From Mesostigma viride (taxonomy: Eukaryota > Streptophyta > Mesostigmatophyceae > Mesostigmatales > Mesostigmataceae): a stretch of 64,000 bases of DNA. The position numbers and the translations under genes were made by a program. Positions 40,848 to 53,556 of this stretch are shown here, piece after piece. The notes under the pieces are model-generated. The model saw only the letters and a list, made by a program, of their open reading frames with translations. It was not told the origin of the DNA and searched no databases. The stretch is taken from the NCBI GenBank assembly GCA_009746045.1, contig RPFO01000796.1, forward strand, positions 95,153 through 159,152, given 5' to 3'. Position 1 is the stretch's first letter; every line of letters begins with the position of its first letter.

Positions 40848-41800
40848 AATGATGGCCGCGAGAAGACGGGATGGCTGTCGACAGCCGCCTGTTCAGGAGG
40901 TCGTGACTGTTGGGCAAGCTACGTTTTCATTGTTGGACGCTTTGAAACGGGGTACAACGACGCCGTCTTTCATGACGGTTCTTTGGAGCGCCTGGACTGT
41001 GGGTGCCGCGAGCTCTTGGAAAAGATTGCGGGGAAGATGACTGTCGGGGTAAGAAGGTGGCACCCGTTCTGACGCCTGGGTAAGCTGCGTTTGTTGTTTG
41101 CTGGGCTTTGGAACGGTGTCACATAAGCATTTCGGCTTCCAGTCGGTCTCTTCCGAGCGGATAGGGAGAGGCAGTTTGCCTACCGGGCGGTTCCATAGCA
41201 GCACTGTCCCGCCATGCACATATTCCACCGTCTTTTGCGCTCGGTTTTGTTTTATTTCGATTTGGGACGCTTTGGAACGTCGTTTCATGTTTCATGCATT
41301 CCTATGCTTCGAGCCCGTCTGTTTGCTTTGTGTTTCCGTCATCAGCGGGAAAGGAGGCCCATTTTCCTCGGCAACAACATTCGTTGAGTCACTTCCCGCA
41401 TGGCAGGTATGCCTCCCGCTCTTTGTTGCTGTATTTCGGTCGGGGACACATGCCGGCGAATGCCTTTCCATTCCTTTTCCTGCACTCACGCATTATTTTT
41501 CCATTGTGTTTCGGTCAGCCACGGGAAGTGTTCCTGTTTTTGCTGCATCTGCGTGGGCTGTTGCTTTAAAAGCAGGTATTCTGCCTGCGGGGGATGGCAT
41601 GCACACGGCGTGGTATCCTGAGCGTCAAGCCCAAGCAAACGGCCGGGGAAAAAACCTTTGTATTTTGAGCTCGAATTTGATTTGTTCCTTTTCATGAAAG
41701 GGACCTTTACTGGGCATTTTTGGCATTACTGATGAATCACTAGATTAATGCATTAAAGGAGATGGTGTCTCTGCCTTTGTCATGTTTTTAAGAGCTATCA
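40848..41800 (+). other. Conserved block of the composite unit with spliced-looking open readings
   Basis: An open stretch (reading YVFIVGRFETGYNDAVFHDG..., ELLEKIAGKMTVG) ends at a strong donor GTAAGAAGG (41050). A second open stretch of about 199 codons runs 41098-41697. Unit C encodes the identical sequence; unit B differs at a few residues. The stretch contains TTTCGGTC-type motifs spaced about 100 bp apart. Both strands stay open over most of it, so open length alone does not prove a gene. No family recognised. Confidence 0.3.
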
Positions 41801-41837
41801 TTTGAATGGTAATCCTCCCACCCACACTGTTGACCAA

Positions 41838-42620
41838 GCACACTTTCAGCCCACTGACCACGCACGGGTTCCCCATACTGACCAAGCACACGTTCCAACC
41901 ACTGACCAAGCACACGTTCCACCCACTGACCAAGTGCACGTTCCACCTACTGACCAAGCACACGTTCAGCCCACTGACCATGCAAGCATGGGTTCCCCAT
42001 ACTGACCAAGCACACGTGCCACCCACTGACCAAGCACACGTTCCACCCACTGACCAAGTGCACGTTCCACCCACTGACCACGCACACGTTCCACCCACTG
42101 ACCAAGCACACCTTCCACCCACTGACCAAGCACACCTTCCACCCACTGATCATGCAAGCACGGGTTCTCCATACTGACCAAGCACACGTGCCACCCACTG
42201 ACCAAACACACGCTCCACCCACTGACCATGCAAGCACGGGTTCCCCATACTGGCACACGTTCATCCCACTGACCATGCAAGCACGGGTTCCCCGTACTGA
42301 CCAAGCACACCTGCCACCCACTGACCAAACACACGTTCCACCCACTGACCAAGCACATGTTCCACCCACTGAGCAAGCACACGTTCCACCCACTGACCAA
42401 GCACGGGTTCCCCATACTGGCACACGTTCATCCCACTGACCATGCAAGCACGGGTTCCCCGTACTGACCAAGCACACCTGCCACCCACTGACCAAACACA
42501 CGTTCCACCCACTGACCAAACACACGTTCCACCCACTGAGCAAGCACACGTTCCACCCACTGACCAAGCATACGTTCCATCCACTGACCGAGCATGAGTT
42601 TACCATACTGACCGAGCAGC
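41838..42620 (+). repeat. 24-bp minisatellite of unit A
   Basis: Unit CACTGACCAAGCACACGTTCCACC, about 30 copies with 20- to 30-bp variants (e.g. ATGCAAGCACGGGTTCCCCAT inserts). Being a multiple of three, it yields long repetitive open readings in several frames; these are not annotated as genes. Confidence 0.95.
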
Positions 42621-42802
42621 CACCCACTGACCATGAAGCAAACACTCGGCCTTGGCTGTGCTCTGATTAAGTAATTGTTGTATAAATGAAATACCTGTTC
42701 TGATCATGCACATGTTGTCTCCTTGATAAACCATGTGCCCATGGCCGTGGCTGTCTTGGTGACTCGCATCATTCACGGGTTGTTCAGCTGCCAAAGTTGC
42801 CC

Positions 42803-42858
42803 TATTAATTAATTAGTTAATTAAACTCGTGCTCCCGTTGGGGAGTCACGGAGCACCC
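42803..42858 (-). repeat. Family A tail and hairpin inside unit A
   Basis: ATTAATTAATTAGTTAATTAA followed by ACTCGTGCTCCCGTTGGGGAG and CACGGAGCACC. Present at the same place in units B, partial unit D and C, so it was inserted before the array expanded. Confidence 0.85.
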
Positions 42859-43082
42859 CTAGACTAGCCCCTAGACTGCACAAACCCAACCGGCAACCAA
42901 GTAGCCAAGGCATAGGAGCCCGACCACCCAAGCCAAGGCCCCTGTCCCATCTCCCCCAATCAACGTACAGGGAAAATGAGGATTGTATAGTAGGGGACGC
43001 AGTTACGCGTCTATATGAATTAGGTAGGGGACTTGAATAAAGTCTCGAATAGTAGGGGCTTGGCCCCTACCGGGTCTACTTG

Positions 43083-45880
43083 TCCTTTCCCCTATATAAA
43101 GCGAGCTTCGTGACCGTTGGTTGCAAAATTAGGGGGAGTACCGCCGATAATTAGGTAGAAAATCGTGGTACAAAAATCAGCCATTCGGGGGTACTCCGGA
43201 GGTCGACGGGAGAATCGCGGATATCGCAGATACAGTACGTACGGCGAGCGAGCGAAGCGAGCGAGCGGCCGCTGAAAGCGGCCTGCGCGCAGCGCACGGC
43301 GAGCGCAGCGAGCTGTGCGCTGCGCGCGGCGAGCGAGCGAAGCGAGCGAGCACCCTACCGCGAGCGAGCGGAGCGAGCGAGCACCGTACGGCGAGCGAGC
43401 GGAGCGAGCGAGCACCGTACTGCTAAAGCGCACAGCGAGCGCAGCGAGCCGCGAGCGAAGAGAGCACCGTACTCTACTATTTCTCTCCGGAGCGCAGCGA
43501 AGGAGCACGTTACTTAGAAAAGGATGCGCCAACGAATTTCAGACCTACGGCCGCTTACGATTCCTCTCCGGAGCGCAGCGAAGGAGCACGGGCAATTTCA
43601 GCGAGGGACGGAAGGAAACCAGCGCCGACGGGCCATGGGCCACGGGCCACGGGCCATGGGCCACGGGCTAGAGCCACCCCAGCGCCCAGCAGCGCGCGGT
43701 CGGCCCACCACTTCAGCAGCGTGCAGCATCGGGGCCCAGCATGAAATTTCAAATGATGGCCGCGGGAAGACGGGATGGCTGTCGACAGCCGCCTGTTCAG
43801 GAGGTCGTGACTGTTGGGCAAGCTACGTTTTCATTGTTGGACGCTTTGAAACGGGGTACAATGACGCCGTCTTTCATGACGGTTCTTTGGAGCGCCTGGA
43901 CTGTGGGTGCCGCGAGCTCTTGGAAAAGATTGCGGGGAAGATGACTGTCGGGGTAAGAAGGTGGCACCCGTTCTGACGCCTGGGTAAGCTGCGTTTGTTG
44001 TTTGCTGGGCTTTGCAACGGTGTCACATAAGCATTTTGGCTTCCAGTCGGTCTCTTTCGAGCGGATAGGGAGAGGCAGTTTGCCTACCGGGCGGTTCCAT
44101 AGCAGCACTGTCCCGCCATGCACATATTCCACCGTCTTTTGCGCTCGGTTTTGTTTTATTTCGATTTCGGACGCTTTGGAACGTCGTTTCATGTTTCATG
44201 CATTCCTATGCTTCGAGCCCGTCTGTTTGCTTTGTGTTTCCGTCATCAGCGGGAAAGGAGGCCCATTTTCCTCGGCAACAACATTCGTTGAGTCACTTCC
44301 CGCATGGCAGGTATGCCTCCCGCTCTTTGTTGCTGTATTTCGGTCGGGGACACATGCCGGCGAATGCCTTTCCATTCCTTTTCCTGCACTCACGCATTAT
44401 TTTTCCATTGTGTTTCGGTCAGCCACGGGAAGTGTTCCTGTTTTTGCTGCATCTGCGTGGGCTGTTGCTTTAAAAGCAGGTATTCTGCCTGCGGGGGATT
44501 GCATACACACGGCATGGTATCCTGAGCGTCAAGCCCAAGCAAACGGCTGGGGAAAAAACCTTTGTATATTGAGCTCGAATTTGATTTGTTCCTTTTCATG
44601 AAAGGGACCTTTACTGGGCATTTTTGGCATTACTGATGAATCACTAGATTAATGCATTAAAGGAGATGGTGTCTCTGCCTTTGTCATGTTTTTAAGAGCT
44701 ATCATTTGAATGGTAATCCTCCCACCCACACTGTTGACCAAGCACACTTTCAGCCCACTGACCACGCACGGGTTCCCCATACTGACCAAGCACACGTTCC
44801 ACCCACTGACCAAGCACACGTGCCACCCACTGACCAAGTGCACGTTCCACCTACTGACCAAGCACACGTTCAGCCCACTGACCATGCAAGCACGGGTTCC
44901 CCTTACTGACCAAGCACACGTGCCACCCACTGACCAAGCACACGTTCCACCCACTGACCAAGTGCACGTTCCACCCACTGACCAAGCACACCTTCCACCC
45001 ACTGACCAAGCACACCTTCCACCCACTGATCATGCAAGCACGGGTTCTCCATACTGACCAAGCACACGTGCCACCCACTGACCAAACACACGTTCATCCC
45101 ACTGACCATGCAAGCACGGGTTCCCCATACTGACAAAGCACACGTGCCACCCACTGACCAAGCACGGGTTCCCCATACTGGCACACGTTCATCCCACTGA
45201 CCATGCAAGCACGGGTTCCCCGTACTGACCAAGCACACCTGCCACCCACTGACCAAACACACGTTCCACCCACTGACCAAACACACGTTCCACCCACTGA
45301 CCAAACACATGTTCCACCCACTGACCAAGCACACGTTCCACCCACTCACCAAGCATACGTTCCATCCACTGACCGAGCATGAGTTTACCATACTGACCGA
45401 GCAGCCACCCACTGACCATGAAGCAAACACTCGGCCTTGGCTGTGCTCTGATTAAGTAATTGTTGTATAAATGAAATACCTGTTCTGATCATGCACCTGT
45501 TGTCTCCTTGATGTTGTCCCCTTGATAAACCATGTGCCCATGGCCGTGGCTGTCTTGGTGACTCGCATCATTCACGGGTTGTTCAGCTGCCAAAGTTGCC
45601 CTATTAATTAATTAATTAATTAAACTCGTGCTCCCGTTGGGGAGTCACGGAGCACCCCTAGACTAGCCCCTAGACTGCACAAACCCAACCAAGTAGCCAA
45701 GGCATAGGAGCCCGACCACCCAAGCCAAGAAGGCCCCTGTCCCATCTCCCCCAATCAACGTACAGGGAGAATGAGGATTGTATAGTAGGGGACGCAGTTA
45801 CGCGTCTATATGAATTAGTTAATAGTAGGGGACTTGAATAAAGTCTCGAATAGTAGGGGCTTGGCCCCTACCGGGTCTAC
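43083..45880 (+). repeat. Composite tandem unit B (2.8 kb)
   Basis: Same order as unit A with the fuller 5' part: (GAGC)n clusters 43245-43470, CTCCGGAGCGCAGCGAAGGAGC at 43487 and 43566, a (GGGCCAY)n heptamer patch 43627-43668, conserved block 43752-44700, minisatellite 44740-45380, family A tail 45605-45655. It differs from A and C by scattered substitutions and a shorter minisatellite. Confidence 0.9.
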
Positions 45881-46453
45881 TTCCACCCACTGACCAAGCA
45901 CACGTTCCACCCACTCACCAAGCATACGTTCCATCCACTGACCGAGCATGAGTTTACCATACTGACCGAGCAGCCACCCACTGACCATGAAGCAAACACT
46001 CGGCCTTGGCTGTGCTCTGATTAAGTAATTGTTGTATAAATGAAATACCTGTTCTGATCATGCACATGTTGTCTCCTTGATGTTGTCCCCTTGATAAACC
46101 ATGTGCCCATGGCCGTGGCTGTCTTGGTGACTCGCATCATTCACGGGTTGTTCAGCTGCCAAAGTTGCCCTATTAATTAATTAATTAATTAAACTCGTGC
46201 TCCCGTTGGGGAGTCACGGAGCACCCCTAGACTAGCCCCTAGACTGCACAAACCCAACCAACCAAGTAGCCAAGGCATAGGAGCCCGACCACCCAAGCCA
46301 AGGCCCCTGTCCCATCTCCCCCAATCAACGTACAGGGAGAATGAGGATTGTATAGTAGGGGACGCAGTTACGCGTCTATATGAATTAGTTAATAGTAGGG
46401 GACTTGAATAAACTCTCGAATAGTAGGGGCTTGGCCCCTACCGGGTCTACTTG
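45881..46453 (+). repeat. Partial composite unit D
   Basis: Begins inside the minisatellite (CTACTTCCACCCACTGACC) and repeats the spacer, family A tail (46173-46224) and unit end. It probably arose by unequal exchange between a unit end (CTACTT) and the minisatellite (GTTCCACCC). Confidence 0.88.
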
Positions 46454-49400
46454 TCCTTTCCCCTATATAAAGCGAGCTTCGTGACCGTTGGTCCGATAAT
46501 TAGGGGGAGTACCGCCGATAATTAGGTAGAAAATCGTGGTACAAAAATCAGCCATTGGGGGGTACTCCAGAGGTCGACGGGAGAATCGCAGATATCGCAG
46601 ATAACGGCGAGCGAGCGAAGCGAGCGAGCACCCTACCGCGAGCGAGCGAAGCGAGCGAGCACCGTACGGCGAGCGAGCGGAGCGAGCGAGCACCGTACTG
46701 CTAAAGCGCACAGCGAGCGCAGCGAGCCGTGAGCGAAGCGAGCGGTACTCCGGAGGTCGACGGGAGAATCGAAGATATCTCAGATACAGTACGTACGGCG
46801 AGCGAGCGAAGCGAGCGAGCACCCTACCGCGAGCGAGCGGAGCGAGCGAGCACCGTACGGCGAGCGAGCGGAGCGAGCGAGCACCGTACTGCTAAAGCGC
46901 ACAGCGAGCGCAGCGAGCCGTGAGCGAAGCGAGCACCGTACTCTACTATTCCTCTCCGGAGCGCAGCGAAGGAGCACGTTACTTAGAAAAAGATACGCCA
47001 ACGATTTTCAGACCTACGGCCGCTTACGATTCCTCTCCGGAGCGCAGCGAAGGAGCACGGGCAATTTCAGCGAGGGACGGAAGGAAACCAGCGCCGACGG
47101 GCCATGGGCCACGGGCCACGGGCCATGGGCCACGGGCTAGAGCCACCCCAGCGCCCAGCAGCGCGCGGTCGGCCCACCACTTCAGCAGCGTGCAGCATCG
47201 GGGCCCAGCATGAAATTTCAAATGATGGCCGCGAGAAGACGGGATGGCTGTCGACAGCCGCCTGTTCAGGAGGTCGTGACTGTTGGGCAAGCTACGTTTT
47301 CATTGTTGGACGCTTTGAAACGGGGTACAACGACGCCGTCTTTCATGACGGTTCTTTGGAGCGCCTGGACTGTGGGTGCCGCGAGCTCTTGGAAAAGATT
47401 GCGGGGAAGATGACTGTCGGGGTAAGAAGGTGGCACCCGTTCTGACGCCTGGGTAAGCTGCGTTTGTTGTTTGCTGGGCTTTGGAACGGTGTCACATAAG
47501 CATTTCGGCTTCCAGTCGGTCTCTTCCGAGCGGATAGGGAGAGGCAGTTTGCCTACCGGGCGGTTCCATAGCAGCACTGTCCCGCCATGCACATATTCCA
47601 CCGTCTTTTGCGCTCGGTTTTGTTTTATTTCGATTTGGGACGCTTTGGAACGTCGTTTCATGTTTCATGCATTCCTATGCTTCGAGCCCGTCTGTTTGCT
47701 TTGTGTTTCCGTCATCAGCGGGAAAGGAGGCCCATTTTCCTCGGCAACAACATTCGTTGAGTCACTTCCCGCATGGCAGGTATGCCTCCCGCTCTTTGTT
47801 GCTGTATTTCGGTCGGGGACACATGCCGGCGAATGCCTTTCCATTCCTTTTCCTGCACTCACGCATTATTTTTCCATTGTGTTTCGGTCAGCCACGGGAA
47901 GTGTTCCTGTTTTTGCTGCATCTGCGTGGGCTGTTGCTTTAAAAGCAGGTATTCTGCCTGCGGGGGATGGCATGCACACGGCGTGGTATCCTGAGCGTCA
48001 AGCCCAAGCAAACGGCCGGGGAAAAAACCTTTGTATTTTGAGCTCGAATTTGATTTGTTCCTTTTCATGAAAGGGACCTTTACTGGGCATTTTTGGCATT
48101 ACTGATGAATCACTAGATTAATGCATTAAAGGAGATGGTGTCTCTGCCTTTGTCATGTTTTTAAGAGCTATCATTTGAATGGTAATCCTCCCACCCACAC
48201 TGTTGACCAAGCACACTTTCAGCCCACTGACCACGCACGGGTTCCCCATACTGACCAAGCACACGTTCCAACCACTGACCAAGCACACGTTCCACCCACT
48301 GACCAAGTGCACGTTCCACCTACTGACCAAGCACACGTTCAGCCCACTGACCATGCAAGCATGGGTTCCCATACTGACCAAGCACACGTGCCACCCACTG
48401 ACCAAGCACACGTTCCACCCACTGACCAAGTGCACGTTCCACCCACTGACCACGCACACGTTCCACCCACTGACCAAGCACACCTTCCACCCACTGACCA
48501 AGCACACCTTCCACCCACTGATCATGCAAGCACGGGTTCTCCATACTGACCAAGCACACGTGCCACCCACTGACCAAACACACGCTCCACCCACTGACCA
48601 TGCAAGCACGGGTTCCCCATACTGGCACACGTTCATCCCACTGACCATGCAAGCACGGGTTCCCCGTACTGACCAAGCACACCTGCCACCCACTGACCAA
48701 ACACACGTTCCACCCACTGACCAAGCACATGTTCCACCCACTGAGCAAGCACACGTTCCACCCACTGACCAAGCACGGGTTCCCCATACTGGCACACGTT
48801 CATCCCACTGACCATGCAAGCACGGGTTCCCCGTACTGACCAAGCACACCTGCCACCCACTGACCAAACACACGTTCCACCCACTGACCAAACACACGTT
48901 CCACCCACTGAGCAAGCACACGTTCCACCCACTGACCAAGCATACGTTCCATCCACTGACCGAGCATGAGTTTACCATACTGACCGAGCAGCCACCCACT
49001 GACCATGAAGCAAACACTCGGCCTTGGCTGTGCTCTGATTAAGTAATTGTTGTATAAATGAAATACCTGTTCTGATCATGCACATGTTGTCTCCTTGATA
49101 AACCATGTGCCCATGGCCGTGGCTGTCTTGGTGACTCGCATCATTCACGGGTTGTTCAGCTGCCAAAGTTGCCCTATTAATTAATTAGTTAATTAAACTC
49201 GTGCTCCCGTTGGGGAGTCACGGAGCACCCCTAGACTAGCCCCTAGACTGCACAAACCCAACCGGCAACCAAGTAGCCAAGGCATAGGAGCCCGACCACC
49301 CAAGCCAAGGCCCCTGTCCCATCTCCCCCAATCAACGTACAGGGAAAATGAGGATTGTATAGTAGGGGACGCAGTTACGCGTCTATATGAATTAGGTAGG

Positions 49401-49454
49401 GGACTTGAATAAAGTCTCGAATAGTAGGGGCTTGGCCCCTACCGGGTCTACTTG
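46454..49454 (+). repeat. Composite tandem unit C (3.0 kb)
   Basis: 5' part with two (GAGC)n blocks, the second of which repeats a unit B-like start (GGAGGTCGACGGGAGAATC at 46750). Conserved block 47219-48175, minisatellite 48206-48980, family A tail 49180-49229. Over the conserved block and minisatellite it matches unit A almost base for base, apart from one missing C near 48367. Confidence 0.92.
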
Positions 49455-49699
49455 TGATCCATAAAATGCTCCAAATGACCGTATTTGTGACGGTTGACAG
49501 CATAATTTCTGGCCATCCCATCTCTATTTCGGGTGCAACTTAGTACTTGAGCTGCATATGTTATATTTAATGTGTCTGCCCATTTCCAGGTCAAAACGAC
49601 ATTAATTGTGTTGTTTGTGGAATTAATTATGAATAAAACTGGCAATTTCGGCGTTTTTTATGCTTTTGGACGTCACCATTCTGTGAGCACCAAGTGGCC

Positions 49700-50436
49700 A
49701 ACCAAGGCAGGGGCGCCTCCGCTTCTTCTCATCTTTGATAGCCCAGCGGACAAGATTTCGTTTCTCAGACGCCGCAAGCGGCTCGCGAATACTCCCTTCA
49801 CCGTGGACGACGACTTGACCCTGGCACAGCAACAACGGCGACGGGAGCTATGGCCGACCTACACCCAGCTCCGGCAGACCAAGGCGGGCCAGCCGGTGTA
49901 CTGGAAGGGGGCGGCCATCTACGTCGGCCACAAGCCCTGGCAAGCGACCCCCTCGACCACCGCGGCCCCAGCAACTCCAGCCCCAGCCTAGGGGAATACA
50001 GCAGTAGTGTAGAATAGTTAGACAGTGGCCTTGTACATGCCCGCCTACTACAGGCCCTATACCAGCTTAGGCCTCGCCTTTTTAGTCATGTACATGTGTG
50101 CCTATGATGAGCCACCCTCCAGATGATGCCTAGCTTTATTTAATTATGCAGTGCCCATGCAGGGAGTCACTCCCTGCTGAGAAGCCATGCCATAGCTCTT
50201 GTATAGCCATGATGATCTTCCCCCTCACAGGCATGCTCCCCCCTTACCCGGGCATAGCGTGATAGACCATGAGGGTGCGGGTGCCCTGGTGCACCTAGAG
50301 CAAGTGTTGTTTACATTCCCACCCTTGCAGGAAGTAGCTTAGAATGTATTATAGGCTCATATGCCCCTTCTCAGGGCTATGTGCTACATATACTCCCAAC
50401 GGAGTTATGTTCCTAATTAATTAATTAATTAATTAA
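49700..50436 (+). mobile_element. ORF1-only LINE derivative, copy i (family C 3' end)
   Basis: A coding remnant (49700-49991) ends with LLLIFDSPADKISFLRRRKRL, NTPFTVDDDLTLAQQQRRRELWP and PVYWKGAAIYVG, the C-terminal part of a LINE ORF1 protein (compare 51244-51500 and 62790-62930). It is followed directly by about 420 bp of untranslated sequence, hairpin ACTCCCAACGGAGT and an (AATT)n tail (50416-50436). There is no endonuclease or reverse transcriptase between. The 3' 170 bp recur at 59455-59622. Confidence 0.7.
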
Positions 50437-50569
50437 CCAAGGTGTGACTTGGCACAGTAAATCTGGGTACCATGGAGAAGCCAGCCACCAAGTTTGACCA
50501 TCATCCGAATATTAGTGCAGCTAGGAGGAGTAAGATGGGTGTTTTTTGGCACTTTCAGACCGTTGTGTG

Positions 50570-50785
50570 CAGAAGCCCGCTTTGCCCGGGTGGAGGGGCG
50601 CCCACCGGGGATCGAGATCACGGAGTACGCCAGCTACGGCGGGGTTGACCCGCCCTATACCGACTGAGCGATCTGATCTACGCTGATCACACGACGCTCG
50701 TGGAGACCCCGGAGTCCGCCCATGCAACTCTGGCTAGATAGTTTGTCACTGGAAGCGCGGGCGGTGGGGCTTATGATCAGCAAGA
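50570..50785 (+). pseudogene. LINE reverse-transcriptase fragment close to copy 3
   Basis: RFARVEGRPPGIEITEYASYGGVDPPY matches LINE copy 3 exactly; then, after a frame change, TTLVETPES and SLEARAVGLMISKK. It stops where the family A tail of the next element begins, which suggests that element inserted into it. Confidence 0.8.
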
Positions 50786-50786
50786 A

Positions 50787-51690
50787 ATTAATTAAGTATT
50801 TAATTAAACTCGTGCTCCCGTTGGCCGGGGAGTCAATTAAGGAGCACCGGAGTGCACCTGTATGTGCACAAAAGGAAGAATTTCTGACGAATTGAAGGCA
50901 GAGGCATGCCACAGCAGCAATTGGACATGATAGACGATCCGGCAGGTTCTGTGGGTGAATAAGACCCACGTGAGCATATCATAATAACAAGGAGCGTGGG
51001 CAAGTAAGCCAAGCATAGCCAGGACGTAGCATGGCTGTACAAGGGCTAAGCCGGTGGCTATGGCTGGTTGCATATGTACTGTGCGTTATAGCGGTGCACG
51101 TGACTAGGTATATGGTGGCACGGCTAGTAGGCAAATATTCTAGGCATGGCTGCCATGGTGGCAGTAACTACCAATGATTACAAGCTAGGGCTATTCTATA
51201 GCCCGCAGCTAGGCTGGGGGCGACCACATCTTGTGGTTGATCATCATGCAGGTCCCCGCGCCCCTCCATGCAGTACACCTTGGGCTTCTGGGGGCCCCTG
51301 CTTGTGGCGGAGGTACATTAATTCGGGCCACAGGTCGCGGCGCTGCTGCTGCTGAGCGGGGGTCAGGTCGTCGTCCAGCGTCCAGGTGAGGTCGTGCAGC
51401 CTCGGATCTTGCGATCGACGAGAAAGGAACCTCTGCTTGTCCTCAGGGCTGGGGAGGGGAAGGTGAGCAAGACTGGCCGGTGGGGGAGCCACGCCTTGTC
51501 CCGTGAGGCGTGAGTAGGGAAGGCGGTGGCACCCGCGCAGTTCTACGCCTACTATACCAGGCCCATATGAGGGTAAGAAGCTGGTCCTTGAGCTCGTCGG
51601 CCGGCAAGGGTGGTTTCCAGATGTCTCACCTGGCTTCTGCATGGGGGAAACGACGCAGCACCACTAGCTCGGCATGCGCGGCGAGCGATC
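50787..51690 (-). mobile_element. ORF1-only LINE derivative, copy ii, reverse (family A 3' end)
   Basis: Minus strand: ORF1-type remnant 51670-51240 with KQRFLSRRS, LTWTLDDDLTPAQQQQRRDLWP and EAQGVLHGG, then about 330 bp untranslated sequence (51239-50880) that matches 52860-53280 and 54960-55300, then the hairpin GGAGTCAATTAAGGAGCACC variant and a TTAA tail at 50787-50808. No ORF2. Confidence 0.72.
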
Positions 51691-51714
51691 GACGATACTT
51701 GTAACTTTCGTGCA

Positions 51715-51790
51715 ACTATTTTATAATGAGATTATCTCAGTACTCCTTGGCGTGCCCACGCGCATGTGTGATATGTAACGCACGGTAAAA
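51715..51790 (+). repeat. Partial copy of the AGTACT hairpin repeat
   Basis: ATGAGATTATCTCAGTACTCCTTGGCGTGCCCACGCGCATG shares AGTACTCC.TGGC.TGCC with 20755-20775. The following 51791-52330 has open pieces and a donor-like GTGAGT at 52320 but nothing recognisable. Confidence 0.4.
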
Positions 51791-52339
51791 ATGGCTGACG
51801 GCGGAGCTCAGATCTTTTGCGTCTGAGCCCCAAATTCAGTCAGATCACTGGCATTTGATGCGCCTTTTTAATACGCATTCGCCAGTCAGTATAATCGGTT
51901 ACGGCTGACACGCAGTATCGAAAAAGTTACGCACGTACGTGGGCAAGCTAAGCTATGACTCGAGGTCCCCCGAAAGCAAAACGAGGCCTGCAGAAAAGGA
52001 GCTTTCCGGCTCCCAGCCCAACCCACGTACTTCTTGCCATCGTCCTTGCCCGGCCGGCCAGATGTCGGGGCCCGCAAACCCCTCGCCAGCAAACCCATCG
52101 CCAAGCGCAGCTCGCCACTCGCCAGAGCCCAAGAAATTCTGCTACGACACATGCAAATGGCGACAGTACCTAGACTACGCATGCTTTACATTCAGCGGCT
52201 GGCTGCATGCGACTGACCGACGCGCACACTGCGCCGAGATATGCCGGCCAGTACTACGCACTGGAACACAAGCTCCGTGGGCCCGAGGGGCCCATCCCGG
52301 CCGGCCGCCGACAATTAACGTGAGTTCCTCGATCACCCT

Positions 52340-53556
52340 GCCAGAATTCAACCATGCATCGCCTCGCCATCCTCTTCATCCACCGACCGCGCCCGCCGCG
52401 ACTGCCGGGTGGTGCTGCGTCGTTTCCCCCATGCAGTTAAGCCAGGTGAGACGTCAACCACCCTTGCCGACGAGCTCAAGGACCAGCTCCTTACTACCCT
52501 CATGGGCCTGGTAGGTGAGGTAGTTAACTGCGTGGGTGCCACCGCCTTCCCCACTCGAGTGATCACGGGACAAGGTGGCTCCCCCACCAGTCCCGCTAGC
52601 TCACCTTCCCCTCCCGTGAGGACAAGCATGCAGCGGTTCCTTTCTCGTCGCAAGACGGTTTGTGCACACGACCTCACCTGGACGCTGGACGACGACCTGA
52701 CCCCTGCTCCTGAAGCAGCAGCAGCGCCGCGACCTGCATGTGGCCGGAATACCTCCGCCACATGAAGCAGGACCCCCAGAATTAAGCCCAAGAAGGTGTA
52801 CTGGAGGGGCGGGGCCCTGATGATCAAACATGCAAGATGTCAGACGCCCCCTCCGGGCTGGGCTAGAATAGCTAGCCCTAGCTTGTATCCGTTGGTAGTC
52901 ACTGCCGCCATGGCAGCCATGCTTAGAATGCTCGCCTAGCTAGCTGTGCCACCATACCTACTACTGAGCTAGTCACGTGCACCACTATAACACATGCACG
53001 GTACATGTGCAACCAGCCATAGACTTAGCTTATATAGTCCTTGTACAGACAGCCATGCTACGTCCTGGCTATGCTCAGATTACTTGCCCACGCTCCTTGT
53101 TATGATATGCTCACATGGGTCTTCTTGCACCCGGCCACACATGATTCTTGCCGCCTGCCGGATCGTTAACCGAGTCCGATTGCAGCTGTGGCATGCCTTT
53201 GTGGCATGAAGTAGAAAGGGGGTCTCTGCATCCCTGTCTTCCTGCTGTGCACACACAGAACAGGGATTAAAAACACTTCGGCGCTCCGTGGCTCCCCAAT
53301 TAACGGCATGCCGATTGCAGCTGCGGCATGCCTTTGTGGCATGTCAGAAGTAGAAAGGGGGTCTCTGCCCTTTCTTCCTGCTGTGCACACACATGCAGGG
53401 ATTAAAAACACTTCGGTGCTCCGTGACTCCCCAACGGTCCTGCATGAGCACGAGTTTAATTAATTAATTAATTAATTAATTAATTAATTAATTAATTAAT
53501 TAATTAATTAATTAATTAATTAATTAATTAATTAATTAATTAATTAATTAATTAAT
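52340..53556 (+). mobile_element. ORF1-only LINE derivative, copy iii, with 102-bp TTAA tail
   Basis: ORF1-type remnant (52340-52830): KPGETSTTLADELKDQLL, RFLSRR, HDLTWTLDDDLTPA. Then 3' untranslated sequence; the part 53160-53300 is tandemly duplicated at 53305-53450. It ends in the family A hairpin (53418-53454) and an (AATT)n tail 53455-53556, the longest in the window. No ORF2. Confidence 0.75.

Larger units (their letters stand above)
40658..43082 (+). repeat. Composite tandem unit A (2.4 kb)
   Basis: Starts TCCTTTCCCCTATATAAAGCG, has a short (GAGC)n patch (40805-40835), a conserved block (40848-41800), the 24-bp minisatellite (41838-42620), a unique spacer, then a family A tail insertion (42803-42858), ending GGGTCTACTTG. 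It lacks about 500 bp of the (GAGC)n and GGGCCAY region present in units B and C. Confidence 0.9.

Noticed and set aside
40893-41288. 131-codon minus-strand frame repeated in units A, B and C
   Set aside because: Overlaps the plus-strand frames in the same block; conservation reflects duplication of the DNA, and no splice or start signals support the minus strand.
41838-42620. Regular short repeats suggestive of a CRISPR array
   Set aside because: Units are contiguous without unique spacers, variants grade into each other, and the context is eukaryotic.
41745-49017. Repetitive open frames over the 24-bp minisatellite (W-S-V-G-G-T-C and D-Q-A-H-V-P types)
   Set aside because: The unit is a multiple of three, so frames stay open; both strands and several frames are affected and no start or splice context is conserved.
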